NCBI GenBank assembly: GCA_961205875.1
Contig: OY540818.1
Location: 19,442,761-19,506,760 of the forward strand
Direction of reading: 5' to 3'
Origin: Sialis fuliginosa
Lineage: Eukaryota; Arthropoda; Insecta; Megaloptera; Sialidae
Length of the DNA: 64,000 nt
The notes beneath the pieces are model-generated. The model ran no database searches and was not told where the DNA came from. It worked only from the letters and a program-made list of their open reading frames with translations. Shown piece by piece: positions 35,030-47,134 of the stretch. Position numbers and translations under genes: made by a program. The stretch's first letter is position 1, and each line of letters opens with the position of its first letter.

Positions 35030-35240
35030 ATTTTTCACTGTACGTATTAATTACGCGAGACATCAGTCGATGATTCAACGGCCGACTCAAGCCGTTACTT
35101 CGTGGGTGGTCTCGGGCAAATATCTTAAGCCAGATTTGGCATCACCCAACGTTGTATAAACAGATAAAACAACTAGAGTTAATGCAAGATACCATTGCAT
35201 TCGAGAACCAGCTCGCTCTCTCTTTCGCTGTATTATTTAA
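35030..35240. other. Moderately GC-rich segment
   Basis: Contains ttacgcgagacatcagtcga, caacggccgactcaagccgt, gggtggtctcgggcaaatat and ctcgctctctctttcgctg. No family match. Might be regulatory; nothing stronger can be said. Confidence 0.25.
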
Positions 35241-35294
35241 CAGTGGCGTCACTATATACAACAAATACACAAAGAGGGGGGTTTAAACATATTA

Positions 35295-35598
35295 TGTCCG
35301 GTATTATAAAGGAGTTAGCAAATTTGCTAGCTAGCAAGCACTTTCTACTGAGTTATCAAACTTATATGACAGTTCTTTTGGAGTTTGTTGATGACTTTGA
35401 CAAGTTTCGCGCACGCGTTGTAGTAAGTAAATACCAACGGTATTAAAACAGTGGTGATGTTATGAAAATTATTTTGTACGGTGAAAGATGCCAACTGTGT
35501 TACAATTAGTTGAAGTGTCACTGCTCTAAATTCCATAACTAATCCATAGATACTAGTACAGAATTAATACCCCATTTGAAAAAAATTGCTAGCTAACA
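35295..35598 (+). mobile_element. Family A MITE, right end truncated
   Basis: Left end TGTCCGGTATTATAAAGG preceded by TTA, a typical PIF/Harbinger target triplet. The interior matches 49100-49434. It breaks off after ttgctagctaaca in the right terminal repeat. The 63- and 83-codon frames here are element sequence. Confidence 0.85.
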
Positions 35599-36167
35599 TT
35601 AACGTTACTATTTACTTAAAAAAAGTTCAGACAGACGGACAACAGAGTGATCCTATAAAGGATCCGTTTTTTTTCATTTTGAGGTACGGAAAATAATCTT
35701 GTCTTCTGGTTATAGAAGTCATATCATTTTAGTAATTAAGCATGTATGTAAAAATTAATGTACGTACTTAAGTAAGTTTTAAAATCGATTATCTATATAA
35801 TATGTAAATTAAATTACTTTGTTACAAGGTACGCCCCTGCAAATAAATCAATTTACATATACCATACACTGCATTCTGAATGATCATGATTTTTATTTTA
35901 TTGGGTTTGTTTACAAACAAAATAATTACCAACGTAAAGAAAACTAACTACAACTGAACCAGGGAAAAATATTTTTAATACACCTATCATAAAATTGTCG
36001 AGATATATATCTTTTAAAACATTTATGGATTTTGATTTATTTTTGCTGTAATTTACATTTTAATTACTGTATAAAACTCACTTTGTGCAGTAAAATTTAA
36101 GATTTTAGATAACGTATTAAAGGGGTAACTTTTATGGTCGAAATTATAAGCTTTAGTAACATCCATT

Positions 36168-36665
36168 TTGTACCAATGGCGTATTTAAGAAGGGATAAAT
36201 AGGTTCTAGTAAAAAAAATACTCCCGAAATTTCTGAATTCAACACTGTACATGAGGCCCCAAATTCAAATCCCACCCTCCCATACAAAATTATGAAAGAG
36301 TAGTACCTGAGTTATGCGCGTGACAAGGATTCTGAAGACAGACGGACGGACGGACAGACAGATAGACACGTTTGTATCAATGGCGTTTTTAAATAGGGTT
36401 CTAGTAAAAAAATATTCTCCCAAAATTTCTGAATTCAACAATGTACATGAGGCCCCAAATTCAAATCCCCCCCCCCATACAAAATTATGAAAGAGTGGTT
36501 CATTAGTTATGCGTGTGACAACGATTCAGGGGACAGACGGACAGACAGATAGACACGGAACGAAAAGTGTTTGTTAAAATTTTGAAATTTTTTTTGTTTC
36601 TTTCTAAAACGATCACAAAGCTTCTCGTATCTTTGATATTGCAAGGAAGCAATTATGAAACATAA
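36168..36665 (+). repeat. Tandem duplication of a family F-type tail
   Basis: Two units of about 200 bp (36168-36370 and 36371 to about 36560) share accaatggcgtatttaag-like, ggttctagtaaaaaaa, atttctgaattcaaca, gtacatgaggccccaaattc, catacaaaattatgaaagag and gagttatgcgcgtgacaagg. The second continues into the family F terminus tattgcaaggaagcaa. Confidence 0.85.
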
Positions 36666-36964
36666 AAAGCTCGGTTTTTACCCAGTAGCCAAGAGCCAGA
36701 GTAACCAATAACGTAGTAATATTAATGATTATGACGGCAGAAGTTATTTAGTCGAGAATTCCTGCTATGCAGACACACATTGACTGTCGCTTTTCTTTCA
36801 CTTTTTTCTCATTTACATGTTAAGTAGCGATAATCGCGACTAATGAGTTGTTCGCAGTCTATGAGATCTTTTCAAGACCCCCATTAAACAAGTCTTTATG
36901 TTATACTTCTCCCCAATCAAGGTCGTCAAACCATAGAAGTACATATGGAAATAATTATAATATA

Positions 36965-37106
36965 TTGCAGATCGCACTATTACATCTGAATCTAATCTAT
37001 GTAACATATATATGTATATATGTACTTATAATGGTACCTATATAGTTCAGAAGACACAGTGAATAACATTACTTTATATCAACAACGTTTCCGGGAAGTT
37101 GTATGT
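36965..37106 (+). repeat. Paralogue of 20725-21227, lacking the Tc1-like MITE
   Basis: attacatctgaatctaatct, then atatatgtatatatgtactt and the agaagacacagtgaataaca block match the DNA around 20740-20770 and 21156-21227. The 378-bp MITE present there is absent here. Confidence 0.85.
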
Positions 37107-38013
37107 CAGTGGCGAGGCGTGAAGTTTTTAATAAGGGAAGCATATTTTGTCAAAAAAACTAGTTATGAAACACCTTAAGTTCAAGCTTTTTACTTGTTTA
37201 AATAAATTCTTTTATATTTATATAGTAATTAAATGATTCTACGTCTTATTTTCTTGTATTTTAGTCGATATTTGTATGACGAGTTGAAGTTCACTGCAGG
37301 AAATTTCACTAAAAAATTTAGAATTTTTGATTTCGTTAAAAGTATGTTTATTGTATAGAAAATGACGTGAAAAGTTGTTTGTTTCAAACCGCAGGTCTGT
37401 ATCTCAAACCGTTCTCGAGATATAGCCTCTCAAAGTTTTAGTTTTTTCAAATTTTTGGAGAAAAAAGGCCATAACTTTTGAACGCGTGGTCGGAATTGAT
37501 TTTAGTTTACGGATTTGGAATCAGCGTGTCAAAATCTATATAATGACATGTATAATACTTTAAAATTCGACAAAAAAATTTTGGTGAAAAATCGACATTT
37601 TTTTAAGGTATACCCCTTTGAATTTTTTCGATTTTTCGCGAATTTTTTTTCCCCAAGTTTTAAGGTATTATGCATGTCATTATATAGATTTTGACACGCT
37701 GATTCCAAATCCGTCAACTAAAATCAATTCCGACCACGCGTTCAAAAGTTATGGCCTTTTTTCTCCAAAATTTTGAAAAAACTAAAACTTTGAGAGGCTA
37801 TATCTCGAGAACGGTTTGAGATACAGACCTGCGGTTTGAAACAAACAACTTTTCACGTCATTTTCTATATAATAAACATACTTTTAACGAAATCAAAAAT
37901 TCGAAATTTTTTAGTGAAATTTCCTGCAGTTAACTTCAACTCGTCACACAAATATCTACTAAAATACAAGAAAATGAGACGTAGAGGTATTATAGTTTTA
38001 TAATTTAACGTGT
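37107..38013. mobile_element. Family B fold-back hAT, 3'-truncated
   Basis: Begins CAGTGGCGAGGCGTGAAG after the same ttgtatgt that precedes the 21228 copy. The palindromic core (about 37256-37975) is intact. The right flank and terminal repeat are lost, and another hAT element lies just beyond. Confidence 0.88.
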
Positions 38014-38022
38014 GGTCTATTC

Positions 38023-38194
38023 CACTGGTTCCCAAACTGCGGTCCTCGGCTCCCTTGGCGGTATTGGGGAGATCAAAGGGAGCATAGATATCTAAAAAAA
38101 TATTCACTACTAAAAATGTAAATTATCAGTGGAGCCTTGTGATTTTTTATAGCTGAAAATGGAGTAGTAAGCCAAATAAGTTTGGGAACCTATG
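38023..38194. mobile_element. Short hAT MITE, 172 bp, intact TSD
   Basis: Ends are CACTGGTTCCCAAAC and, from the right, CATAGGTTCCCAAAC. The 8-bp duplication gtctattc is at 38015-38022 and 38195-38202 (one extra g also matches). Non-coding. Confidence 0.92.
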
Positions 38195-38299
38195 GTCTAT
38201 TCGATCGTACAATAAGCCAAAACATATGATTGCTATTAGTTAAAATACACCATTATCTCGAGATCGTTTCTCGAATTAGAACTGCGAGTAAAACAAAGA

Positions 38300-38470
38300 A
38301 GCATCATTATTCTGTCATCGGCGCGGTAACAAATACTCGCTATCCATCACTGTCGCGCTAATCTTATGACAAGTTAATTGCAGTGCAGTGACACCGAGAT
38401 CGTTAATGAGTTGCCTTCACTTCGCCAAAACGTTGTAATGAATACATATGATTTGTTAATTGTACAGATG
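38300..38470. promoter_or_regulatory. GC-richer non-repetitive island
   Basis: Contains tctgtcatcggcgcggtaac, ctgtcgcgctaatcttatga, agtgacaccgagatcgttaa and tgagttgccttcacttcgcc. Lies 5.3 kb beyond the stop codon. Candidate enhancer-type DNA by contrast only. Confidence 0.25.
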
Positions 38471-38539
38471 AAAATAACAGCGTACTAGATTTGTTATAGA
38501 TTGCATGGATACGTTTCGAGAAATTTACACTGTTTTTTT

Positions 38540-39109
38540 GTTGATGTGTAGATTACAGTTATGTAGAATTGAGGGGGGCTGACAGGGCTCGGGGCTGAAG
38601 GGGGCCCGGCGTGGTAGGTCAACGAAAATTCTAGCCTATATAGTAAGAATTCTGATAGCCCGAATCAATTGGTACGTTTACACAGCGCTGTTATTCTGGT
38701 TTTACTTTAACCGATGTAGTAAAAGTTCGTGTAGATGGCACTTTACTAAACCGGAATAGAGATGGAATTAAAATGCGTGTAAACTGCATCGACATAGTTA
38801 TATACCTATTTAGCCAACCTCAAAAAATATAAGTATCTACGGAGTATAGCGTTTTTATCGTAATTCAATTCGTATTAACATTTGAAAAAGCGTCTTCGGT
38901 TAAAATATGGTTAAAACACCTGAGACGAAGAGATCGAAAACAAAAGAAAACGTGATTCGTGGGACGTAAGCTGTCAGACATAAAACCCATGAAGAAGAAG
39001 GTTAGGTAATACAGATTTCTGTTATGATAGTCGATAAAACAGGTCGCGCGTACAAATGTCACACACCCTTTCTGTTTATCTAAAATAATTGTATATAAAA
39101 TACATTTTT
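38540..39109. other. Spacer with a possible inverted-repeat element
   Basis: ggtacgtttacacagcgctg at 38671 and gcgtgtaaactgcatcg near 38774 are partly complementary and may bound a small element. The 84-codon minus-strand frame at 38865-39119 has no recognisable domain. Confidence 0.35.
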
Positions 39110-39255
39110 CGGGATACAAAGTAGCCTATGTCCTACCTCAGGATGCAAGCTATCTCTCTGCTAAATTTCATCAAAATCGGTTCAACAGTTTAGTCATGAA
39201 AAGGTAACAAAGAGACAGACATACTTTCGTATATATTTATAAAATTAATATAGAT
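39110..39255 (+). repeat. Family E tail copy
   Basis: gatacaaagtagcctatgtc, aggatgcaagctatctctct, aaaatcggttcaacagttta and gaaaaggtaacaaagagaca. It ends in short AT-rich sequence reading attaatatagatta. Confidence 0.8.
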
Positions 39256-41173
39256 TAAGAAAATATTGTTTTCGATATATAGGGGCGTTCGCAGCAAACT
39301 TTCTAAGGGGGGCAAAGCATGTAAACTATTATTTAAATCCCTACTAATATATAAATTATTAATATTCATAATTTATTTCTAAATTTTTTCCCATAACTTT
39401 TTTTTAATCTATACCTAACATCAATACATAATTAATAATATACAAAGTATTTAGTTAGAACTGTTGATTTATAGCATAATTCAATTATAAATTTGAATAT
39501 TAAAATATTATAATTTATCTCGACCTAATTGTTGTTGATTATTACCTTAATAATATCGATGTTCAAAAATGATACCGATTAAAATTAGACGTTCGTATTG
39601 CGATTAAATATAAAATTTAAATTACAAAAAGACAGGAAGTAATTACTGTACCTATATAAATTAATATAGTAGGTTAATTTGGCAAGAAATTGTATTATTA
39701 TACGACATATCATCAGACATATGCTTCACTATTTTTTTAATCGGTTTTTCAAAAAAAATGTAGATAATTGTTAATATATATAAATGAAAAAGCGGGATAG
39801 TATAATATAATATAAAAAAAATATTGTAAATGAAATTTAAAATAATAAGACTTACATATAATTGTTGTAAGTTTAATTAACATTTAAAATTGTTTATATA
39901 AATATTTATTATTAAAATAATTAAATAATTCAAGTTTATATTATACATACCATTTTATATTTAAAAAAAAATGTGTTTCCTATAATGTAAATAATATAAA
40001 AATTATTACTGAAAAATTGTAAAACATATCTTAGTGAAAAAATTAACTATAAATTTCAAATATAAATATCTCGGAAATGGGTGGTTATATGAGGTATAGG
40101 GTGGAAATCAAAATTGTAGCTTATAAAATTTACAATAATTTCAATACATTAAAATTTTATGTATGACTTATAGTTTTTGAGTTAGAGCTATTGTAGAAAG
40201 GTACTTAAGTATATGTATAGATTTTGTACAGTCTATTTTGGGAAATCAAAATGCTCTAGTTCAAAAACAATTAATCGTATATAAAAATGTATATGAATTA
40301 TATTCATTTTAAATTTTATCCGCTATAGTTTTATTCGTTTTTGAGATAATCAGTGAAAATGAAAAAAAATGTTTTTTAATTTTAACTATCGAATTTGAAA
40401 TTTTATTGTAAATTTTTTCATGAAAAAAATATCAGCTTACATTGTATTTATCTTTATAACTGAATTTTTTCTACAAAAGTAACACAAATTTTATAAAATA
40501 TTGCTTTTTTACCATATTTAATTCATATTTATAATAATGCTGATAAAATGATTTAATTGTTACTTTTATAGAAGAAATTATTTATAAAATGTTCAGCCTG
40601 AAGATGGCTAGTGCAATAATATATATACATATATAGTTTTTAAATCAGCAGTACTAAAACAGCAAACAGAATTTTGGAAAATTAATATTTAACGTCTTAA
40701 AAAATTTCATTATGGATTTCATATGGATTTTTTCTTTATAATTTATATTAATTCAAAATTTGAATGGGGTTGCTGATTTAAAATGAAATACTATATATTT
40801 TAACTTGTATAAAAAAAAAGAATTTTTGAATACCGTGTATTCAGTTATGTATAGATTATGATTTTTAAATTATTGTAATTGTATTATAGTTCTAGTATTG
40901 TAATATAGAATTCTGTTGTACATGTTTAAATTTATTCTCTTTCTTGTAAATGTGAAGTTTGTGTAACTTATATTGTAAGTCTGTGAACTTGAGAGGTCGA
41001 TATCAAATATTATATATATTAAAATATGTATTTGTTTATTTTTTACATTTCCCCCCAATTTTCAGGAATTACTTAATTTCTTGATTTTTATTTAAAAGTC
41101 AAAACAAAAAAATATAAATACCAAAAATAAATATTAAATTATAAGGTAAGTAATTTGTATTACTTTAGTAGCT
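39256..41173. other. AT-rich spacer
   Basis: Starts with a decayed end (aggggcgttcgcagcaaact at 39282) related to 13875. The rest is extremely AT-rich without supported features. Confidence 0.4.
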
Positions 41174-41470
41174 ATTACCGCGGCTTCACTCGCTTTAATA
41201 TAAATTTTATTAAAAATTAAAATAATTATATTTTTCAATATTTAACGGTTTTCGTAGCGTATTGCAAAAGAGCTCACTTTTTCCGACTTGATTTACTATT
41301 ATCGTCACTGCTTATTCTTTATGTTACCTAACGTAACAAAATATATACTAAAACCTGGACAAAGATCATATCTATGAATTAAAAAAAAACACGTAAATCG
41401 AATATGTGGTTCTCGAGTGATTAGCGCATTAACGGACAGACAGACAGACAGAGATACGTTATATTTATAA
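41174..41470 (-). repeat. Family D tail, inverted copy
   Basis: Complement of the family: tattccttatgttacctaac-type block, cacgtaaatcg, gtggttctcgagtga and gacagacagacagacagaga. The outer end reads ctattaccgcggcttcactc. Confidence 0.75.
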
Positions 41471-41504
41471 TATGTAAGGTTAATACAGTTATACCCATAT
41501 AAAA

Positions 41505-41715
41505 AATGCCAGCCTTGACGATGGGCCCAAGCTTGGCCAATATTGTGTTGGACAGTGTTTCTTTTTCGATATTGGTCCCAGTCTAGGCAAACCTTTAGAA
41601 ACCGAAGTCACCTATTCTCTACCCAAGATTGGACCAACTCTGGACCAGCCTTGATACGACAAGCCTTGGCCCAGTCTTGAACAAAAATTGGGCCAACCGT
41701 GGCCTCTGTAATTTC
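41505..41715. repeat. Degenerate GGCC-centred short repeats
   Basis: Words related to ttggcccaagattgg recur: gggcccaagcttggcc, ggtcccagtctagg, acccaagattggaccaac, ctctggaccagccttg, cttggcccagtcttgaac and aattgggccaaccgtggcc. Spacing is irregular. Similar GGCCCAA arrays are known as transposon or minisatellite DNA in insects; the class here is not established. Confidence 0.55.
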
Positions 41716-41739
41716 CTACATGGATACTTGAATTTCGTA

Positions 41740-42876
41740 GCTAGTATGGAAAAATGAATATAAATCTGTATTCTTGCCGTCTGCACGTTTAAGCGAGCGT
41801 ACCTCGTGCAGGCGCGTGTATACCACCTACAAAATTCAATTAATTTTACTCATTAGTTGAAGCACCGTAATTCGTGGTACGCATTTTGAGAATTAATGTT
41901 TTTTTTGTGTTTAAATTAAAAAATTACACAACCCAAAATGTCACGGTATAAGATTTAAAATTTCACTTTAAATAAAAGATAATTCAATCCCCTTAGGGCA
42001 GGTCCTTTTTTTTAAAAAAAAAACAACAGTAGTATATTATATAGACAAATATAATAAATTATATCTATTTCGAAGTGTACCCAAAAAAGGACCAGATACA
42101 GTTCATTCATAAAGTGACAAATACGGTCTTTTCAAAAGTGTCAAAATATACCTCCCATATTGCGTGTTGGAAAAAGATAAAACGAGTATAATTATATTGG
42201 GTATGAGTGAGAGGGAGTATGTTCGTGACATTATTAGACAAGTTAGGATATACAGTGATTTGATGTGGGAATTTTTTGTAATTTGATCTACGGAGTAAGG
42301 TTTAAATAATTTATTTATAATGGGTAATGTTTGTATGTATGACAAAAAGAGATTTAGGCTTTTTTTCACTAGGTGCCACACATGAAGTTACCTTTATTTT
42401 ATTTAGTGCTCTTGCGTCATTTTTTAATCTCTCCGTTTGCGTGTTTACATTTAAATAATTTATTGCTATATTGTAAATATGTGTTTTACTATGTTTAATA
42501 CTTTACATCCATTGGATTAGTCGTTTGGATAGTTTTTTTTTTGTACTGTTGTAATAAAAATAAACAATACGATTTTTTTTATAGAGATTGGCAGATTTTG
42601 GTCCATATATAGAAATACTGCATGGACTGTGCATCTGATTTGAAAATCGAGTCTGCACACAAAAAAATAGATAGAACGTATAAAAAAAAATCAGGGGATA
42701 AAAAAAAAACCATGATATCTATCCGAACGTGAAATTTTAAAGAGATCGATCATTTTAAACTCGAGATAATTGTCATCAAAGTGCATCTTTATTTTCATGA
42801 CTAAATGCTTCGACAGATTTTCATAAAAAACTAACAAACAGCAAAGGGTTTTTATTCCGATATGTGATAGAAAAAT
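41740..42876. other. AT-rich spacer
   Basis: The short gtgcgtgtataccacct-type repeat recurs near 41812. No gene. The 92- and 97-codon minus-strand frames (42103-42381 and 42691-42984) show no domain and AT-rich codon use. Confidence 0.4.
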
Positions 42877-42880
42877 CAAA

Positions 42881-42989
42881 ATGATTGACCTTTTGTTTTT
42901 GAAATACACATTGCATTTCAAAAACAAAATGATTGACCGTTTCGCATTTGAAATACAATTGTATTTCAAATACAAAACGGTCAATCATT
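42881..42989. repeat. Two adjoining hairpins sharing ATGATTGACC
   Basis: First: 42891-42905 pairs exactly with 42915-42929 (15 bp, 9-nt loop). Second: 42928-42958 pairs with 42959-42989, 31 bp with two mismatches and no loop. ATGATTGACC occurs at 42881 and 42929, and its near-complement at 42980. No other copies seen. Confidence 0.8.
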
Positions 42990-42994
42990 CGATC

Positions 42995-43508
42995 CTATAG
43001 ACTCCAACTTTTTTTTAAATATAGCTTACATCATTAACTTGTCCTAAGACCGTTCAACTTATTTGTTAATTTATCAGTTTAAGATTGTTAATAATAGGGG
43101 AAGGGGGTCTCGACGGTCTTAGGGCATTTGATAGTTTTGAAGTTAATGATGTAAGCTATATATATTTAAAAAAAAAGTTGGAATCTGTAGGATCGCACCA
43201 AGCTGAGATATTAACAATTCAACTTATTTGTTAATTTATCAATTTAAGATTGTTAATAATAGGGGAAGGGGGTCGCGACGGTCTTAGGGCATTCGATAGT
43301 CTTAAAGTTCATGATGTAAGCTTATTTTATATACAAAATTGGAGTCTGTAGGATCGCGCCAAGCTGAGATATTAACTATTCAATTTATTTGTTAATTTAT
43401 CAATTTTAATTGACATTTTCGATGATTTTTTAACATTTTTTTTAGGGAGAGAGAGGGCGGAAAAATAAATCTCGCCCAGGGCGCCAGATTTGCTAAGGCC
43501 GGCACTGC
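42995..43508. mobile_element. Family G element with internal tandem units
   Basis: Two to three units share atcgcgccaagctgagatat, taactattcaacttatttg, ggtcttagggcatt and gatgtaagct. The outer right end is gggcgccagatttgctaagg then ccggcactg. The latter, read inward, is CAGTGCCGGCCTTAG, matching the CAGCGCCGGCTTTAG end at 46206. The left end is missing. Confidence 0.75.
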
Positions 43509-44934
43509 TAACAAGCAAATGGGGTATCAAACCTATATAACAATTGACAAATGAAACCAATTAACCGCTAAATAGAGGGATTACTGTATAATCCTAAAAT
43601 AACAATCAATTTTAACCATAACACTTAACATTAATCCAAATTACTCCACCTTGTTTTCGATTAAATAAAATTTAAGTAGATACACTTCTATATAGGTACT
43701 TATTTAAATAATTTACAAATAACTTCTGAATCAAAGAAAGAACTAAAATAATAAAAATAAAAATAAACTGAACATTATCTGCATATCAATCAACATGTTC
43801 CACATGATGCCGCTCATATGAGATGATGCCTCCGACATCAGTTTAGGTAACTAAGGTCGTCAATTAAGTAAGGTTGTAGACTTACATACATCACTAAGAC
43901 CTCACACGCTTAAACCTGCCCCATTGTCAAACACACGCACCGCCCTCACGAAAAAAGACACCACATATGACCTCTCAACATGTTAAAAAAGATAAACACA
44001 TTTTAAATTTCGTGTTGAGAATCCGGTCTCACATTTTCTATCTTTGATAAAAAAATATGTAATTAAAAAAAGATAGAGTTCACGGATGGATGTGGGTGAG
44101 AGAGAGATGGTTTGATGTAAAAGATGTGTGTTGGGAATCCCGATCGCGATGAAACATTCAACAAAACGAATCAAATGATTGAATTCGGCCAAATATCTTA
44201 AATACTGTTAATTCTTTGGTATGTACGTGTGACAGACAAAGACAGACTGCGTTGTTAACTTGTAAGCGATTATGGATGTCCTTTATTTTCTCAGGCCGTG
44301 TTGAAAATAAAAACAAAACACACAAAGTCATTTGTTAAAATGAGACGCGCATACTATCTTCTGTGTTAAACGATGCGTGTATCTCTTTCTAACAAGTGCC
44401 TACTTTGTTATTTTTTCCGCGAATCTTCATCTAATGTACACTCTGTTCAAGTGGAGATTAGAAAAAGATATTCCGGAATAAAGACCCAGTTGAAACGGGT
44501 GAAAGCGACGGAAATTACGGTGAAAAATAGACATTTACGCGGTGATGTGAACGATCGAACAAGACTCGAGATTGTACTTTAAATAATTAAATTGGGAGGT
44601 ATTTTTAGCCCATGGGTGGTATGTCAAGTTTAGAACGGGGGGTCCATTATTTGATAAATGATCTTTTGTGGTGATTTTTATTGTTTTGATGACAGAAGTC
44701 GAAATTCAGTAGCTCGTTAATGTGACACACACATTCACATATATCTGTAGTATACATTAGATAAATTGCCCAGGGCTGGTGTTAGGGGTGAGACGAAATT
44801 TAATTAAGATAGATTATAGATCTAGTCTCCAGAAATTTCAGTGAGTTAAGGCGATTTGTTCTAGTTTTAATTTTAATAAATAATATTATCATGCTATGAC
44901 TTGGTTCCTTTAAGAGCAAGATATACTATTTTTT
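43509..44934. other. Unassigned spacer
   Basis: AT-rich. Contains gtgacagacaaagacagact at 44230. The 69-codon frames at 43983-44192 and 44373-44582 show nothing recognisable. Confidence 0.4.
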
Positions 44935-45425
44935 GTAATTATCGCGAACTCATGTTAGTAATAAAACAATTATTAACAATTTATTTAATCAATTTAATTA
45001 CCATAGTCCGCAAATATAGTTTGTTTTTTTAAATTATTGCCTTTTATTTTGTTTATGTTTTTTCTCCAGTAATGGATAAAGTGAAACCAGTAATGTACAC
45101 GAAGTGATGGACACTTGCTAATGATAAGTACTACGACACAAAAGATATAAAAGAAAGAATCGTCAAATTTGTAACAATGTAAAACAGTTGCTATGATAAT
45201 ATAATAATTAATAAATAAATTGTACTAATAATTAGTTTAAATGTCCACCATTTTGACACCTATTGGCCTCATGTCATCAAATCACGCTGTAAGACAGTTA
45301 AATGTATATAGATTAATATTCAGTAATTGCATAGTAATCAAATATCAACAAATATTTCTAATTTAGTACATTTAATTAAACAAGAATCCAACACTGGGGT
45401 ATGATCCAAGACTGGCGCCAGAACC
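44935..45425 (-). mobile_element. Family C MITE, long copy
   Basis: aactcatgttagtaataaaa to gactggcgccagaacctt. The interior is essentially complete; the last 40 bp or so of the right-hand end are missing. Confidence 0.85.
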
Positions 45426-45569
45426 TTATTCATTATATAATTTTATGATTTCCCACTCTTCATTATTTAATTTTTGTGCATTTTTATTTAATAATCATAC
45501 ATTTTTCTAAGTACGTGCCTGTTTTTTTTTTTTAATAATGTTAGCTTTTGTTTTAATTACATTAATATC

Positions 45570-45690
45570 ATAACTACACTAAACACCCTATCCATTATCG
45601 AAAACCGGAATAAAATCCGTTCAGTAGTACTGAGAAAATCGTGTACAGACAGACAGACAAGGCGAGGAACTTTGTTTAATATGTATAGAT
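45570..45690 (+). repeat. Family N LINE-like tail
   Basis: aaaccggaataaaatccgtt, cagtagtactgagaaaatcg, cagacagacagacaaggcga and ggaactttgttt. Confidence 0.7.
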
Positions 45691-46205
45691 AGATTATTAG
45701 TACTAAAAATTAGAGTTCTGAATAACCTAACTGACAATTGGCAACTCTAAGTATATTTTTAACTGTATAATTAAAATTTAATGAAATTATAAGTAATTTC
45801 CAAAAAAATCCTATTTTTAAAACGCCGGTCCTTACATTTTGTGTATGTGTGTCTGTGTGATTTTAAAGCACAAACACACATTATGAATGGGTAGTGGTTG
45901 AGAAAAGAAATATTGGTTCTTTTGTAGTTTGCTTGTCACAACTTTGGCTAAGAATACACATTTTGTGACAAAATATTTAAACTCTACATTATAATAGAGG
46001 GACACGTATAACTACGGGATACAATTTATTGTTAATGTTTGCAGTTTGGATTGTTTTACGATTACTTTGTTATGCTCCTTATTATTAACTATTAAAACTA
46101 AAATCGTTTAAAACAATGTAATGTTTATTAATTTTGAAATAATATTTCAATACATTCATCAGGTCACTTAATATTTACAAAATATATTTTGACATCTATA
46201 TAAAG

Positions 46206-46565
46206 CAGCGCCGGCTTTAGAGGGGGGGGGGGCAGGACGACTGCCCGGAGCGCCAGGCCTGATGGGGCCGTGCACAATGGAGTATAAATGACTTTTTTTA
46301 GTTCAAATCTTTTGTGAAGTCTGTAGGATCGCGCCAAGCTGAGATATTAACTATTCAACTTATTTGTTAATTTATCAATTTTAATTTGTTAATAATAGGG
46401 TCTTAGGGCATTAAATAATCTTAAAGTTAATGGTGTAAGCTATATTTAAAAAAAAAGTTGGAATCTGTAGGATCGTGCCAAGCTGAGATATTAACTATTC
46501 AATTTATTTGTTAATTTATCAATTTTAATTAACATTTTTGGTGATTTTTGAAACAGCCGGCTCTG
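46206..46565. mobile_element. Family G element with both ends
   Basis: Left end CAGCGCCGGCTTTAG followed by a G run; right end reads inward CAGAGCCGGCTGTTT. The interior holds two copies of the unit with gatcgcgccaagctgaga and gatcgtgccaagctgaga. Ends are hAT-like, but the 8-bp flanks (atataaag and tctatagg) do not match cleanly. Confidence 0.75.
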
Positions 46566-46626
46566 TCTATAGGTATTCTAATAACTAAAAAATACTTGAC
46601 CCTGGTATGACTGGGCCATCTTGTGT

Positions 46627-46798
46627 TCCTAATAATTAGTTTAAATGTCCACCATTTTGACACCTATTGGCCTCATGTCATCAAATCACGCTGTAAGACA
46701 GTTAAATGTATATAGATTAATATTCAGAAATGGTAGTAATCAAATATCAACAAATATTTCTAATACAGTAGATTTAATTTAAAAATAGCCACCTTATT
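46627..46798 (-). mobile_element. Family C MITE fragment
   Basis: Covers aattagtttaaatgtccacc to atttaatttaaaaatagcca. Both outer parts are lost. It lies 60 bp beyond the family G element. Confidence 0.75.
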
Positions 46799-46799
46799 A

Positions 46800-47050
46800 T
46801 TTTCATCGCTAATGAATTAGTGCCATGTGTTCGCCCATCGTTTAACGATTATATCTACTGCAATAAGTGCAACCGATAATCGGTAGGCACGTATATCTAA
46901 ATGACCTGTTAGGTAATGCATCGCAATGAATCTGTCATTAGATTAGCTAGCGTGCATTGCGCCCGTTTCGCGGGGAATACTGCACCATGGCTTTACCTAC
47001 TGCAAGATTGTTAACGCATTCAGTGCCGAAAGAATACTTGCTTCTTTCAT
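46800..47050. promoter_or_regulatory. GC-richer non-repetitive island
   Basis: Contains cgcccatcgtttaacgatta, aaccgataatcggtaggcac, tctgtcattagattagctag, cattgcgcccgtttcgcggg and gcaccatggctttacc. Several ATTA/TAAT cores are present. It belongs to no repeat family here. Confidence 0.3.
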
Positions 47051-47134
47051 TATTAAATATATTCACCGCATATAAAGATTAATTAGGTAGTCACTCGTAC
47101 CAAAAAAATGTCAAAATTTATACCTTTCACTTAT

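Noticed and set aside
46206-46565. Clean 8-bp target duplication for the family G element
   Set aside because: atataaag and tctatagg share only part of their sequence; not counted as a duplication.
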